DNA of 64,000 nt from Promerops cafer (Eukaryota; Chordata; Aves; Passeriformes; Nectariniidae): contig VZSE01004866.1 of the NCBI GenBank assembly GCA_013398275.1, forward strand, positions 358,273 to 422,272, given 5' to 3'. Below the pieces are notes generated by a model, which worked only from the letters and a program-made list of their open reading frames with translations, made no database searches and was not told the origin of the DNA. The first letter of the stretch is position 1, and every line of letters starts with the position of its first letter. This document shows, piece by piece, positions 62,501 through 64,000 of this stretch. Made by a program: the position numbers and the translations under genes.

Positions 62501-64000
62501 TTGGACAATACTGATCCAAATAATTCTGTAGGAAAGGCTGGTGAGCTCCATGTGAGCTAGAAAGGTGATGCCCAGGTCAGAGGCTGGAATTAAAAATCAT
62601 TTTGTCAGTCTCTCAGAGCTTCAGTGTTTGTGCAAAATTGTCTCATGTAAATGTGTTGAATTTTATGCTTAATATTGATTTCTCCAATTCTTTTATTTGG
62701 AAAAATAATTAATTAAACCTATAAATATAAGCAAATTTTTGTTCGGCAGAAATATTTAGGCACAAAACAGAGTAAAGCAAACAGGTAGTACAAGATAAGC
62801 ACAGAAATATGCCATTAAATACGAGTAAAACTTACCTCATGGATTAGGTACTGTTGAACTTAAAAGCTTTGTGATTAAAGGACCTCATGTAGAATCAACA
62901 CAACTTCTTTATCTGGCAGCTTCTGCACTGTTCCTATATATGTAGTGCCAGTATGTGCACTACTGAAATCACACAATCCTGTAATGACGCAAGTTTGTCT
63001 TAGACTTCTTGGACACTTTTCTTCCATCACTTTCAAACATTTTCAAAGGAGTTACACTGGGGCTATATCCCTCTGCCATCTCATTTTCTTGATGTTTCAA
63101 GTAAGATATCTTAAACACTAGGAAATCCTTTGGGGCAAAAGGTGTGTGTGTTTAAAATTGTTTTATTAGATTAATTCAGCTTCCACTCCAATCTGAGATA
63201 CTGCCTTATGCATATCAGAATTTTAGGAAGGCAATTAAATATATTTAAGTCCAAGTCAGGTATGGTCACATGAACAAAGTCCTTTCTCCTAGGATGATTG
63301 GTACCTAATAACACAGTCAGGTTCTCTAGTCTTAGTTTTCACTTGGTGGATGGCCTTGGCAAATCTTTTCTGTCTTGTCCTCATTTAAACATAAGGATGC
63401 AGAGACCCATTGCATAATGCTTTGTCATCTCTTGATGAAAAATGCCATTTCATTTCCAACTTCTTGTTATTTCTTTTATCATCCAAGTGTAGTTGTTAAT
63501 ATTGTGTTTCCTTGAGAACGTTAAGCCCTCTCCAACCTGTGCTTTTTTCCTCCAAAAAAATTGTGTGTATCTATGTTATGTCCAGGAACCTCCTGGTATT
63601 TTAGAAAGATTGGAAGATAGCATGTTCTCTGTTTTACAGATATAACCATGAAGAATCTGTAAGGAACAAAATTCTTCTTGGATAATATACATCTTGCTCA
63701 GTGGTCCAGGTTCCTGTCTCCCAGCAGCTTTAATTGCTAGACAGCTTTGCTACCCTTTGTAAAAGAGAGAGGGAGAGGAAAAGCCCATCTGCTGCTTGTG
63801 GTTGCTAGAGAGTCACATGCTGACATCAGGTTAGATTGAGCCACTTTCTCTCACATTGGTTTGGACCACTGCTCTGTACTGAGCTGAAGTTAATTTAGGT
63901 CTTGGTTTTTAACTCCTCTTCCCAGTAGTATGGCAGATGGACAATTCAAGGTGGGCTGCATGAATTTAAATGTATAAACTTTTAATACACATATGCAGAA

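Larger units (their letters stand above)
55531..64000. other. AT-rich non-coding DNA to the right edge
   Basis: No gene, terminator or polyadenylation site that can be defended. It holds a 20-bp perfect palindrome at 56040, an A/C tract at 56955-57058, a hairpin at 58232-58257, a possible microexon at 58588-58621, an A-rich run at 59467-59500, and homeodomain-motif-rich AT segments at 59040-59170 and 62640-62770. The frames at 61059-61352 and 61517-61807 (about 97 codons each) are not recognised. Confidence 0.55.

Noticed and set aside
1..64000. CRISPR array, tRNA, rRNA, operon or phage-like system
   Set aside because: No regular direct repeats with spacers, no tRNA cloverleaf boxes recognised and no dense coding; the DNA is of vertebrate type.

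Overview
The window looks like nuclear DNA from a bird. It carries two CR1 LINE 3' ends of avian type, one with the ATTCTRTG-type octamer tail. It also has a solo LTR of a retrovirus-like family that is common in bird genomes, fragments of older amniote repeats, low overall GC, and one GC- and CpG-rich block at the left edge. There is no bacterial-style gene organisation, and no rRNA, tRNA or CRISPR array was seen. The species cannot be told from the sequence alone.

Layout: positions 1 to about 725 are a CpG island, best read as a promoter plus a non-coding first exon. A strong donor (CAG|GTGCGT) follows position 659 on the + strand. The remaining roughly 63 kb is AT-rich and has no long open reading frame, no recognisable protein domain and no clear gene end. 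The simplest reading is a very long first intron of a + strand gene whose coding exons lie beyond the window. The alternative is intergenic DNA upstream of a - strand gene that starts in the island and runs off the left edge. The gene could not be named.

Repeats, left to right: a (GGA)n run in the island; a poly-A run with one unresolved base near 4.2 kb; a + strand CR1 3' end at 6.35-6.58 kb; (TTCC)5 at 10.65 kb; a solo LTR at 17.19-17.77 kb; a possible MIR-like fragment near 34.0 kb; an ancient CR1 fragment, - strand, at 37.7-38.0 kb; a younger CR1 3' end, - strand, at 45.77-46.08 kb; a 32-bp-period tandem duplication at 54.83 kb; a MIR-like SINE fragment at 55.4 kb; and an A/C-only tract at 56.96-57.06 kb.

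No complete protein-coding gene can be supported, and no new biological system was found. The observations most worth checking are several short exon-like segments with a good acceptor, a good donor and an open frame (3746-3837 and 18461-18566 are the best), perfect or near-perfect palindromes and hairpins (16875, 19485, 43187, 56040, 58232), and homeodomain-motif-rich AT segments that look like conserved regulatory DNA. All of these were picked by eye in a long sequence and need comparative or RNA evidence.
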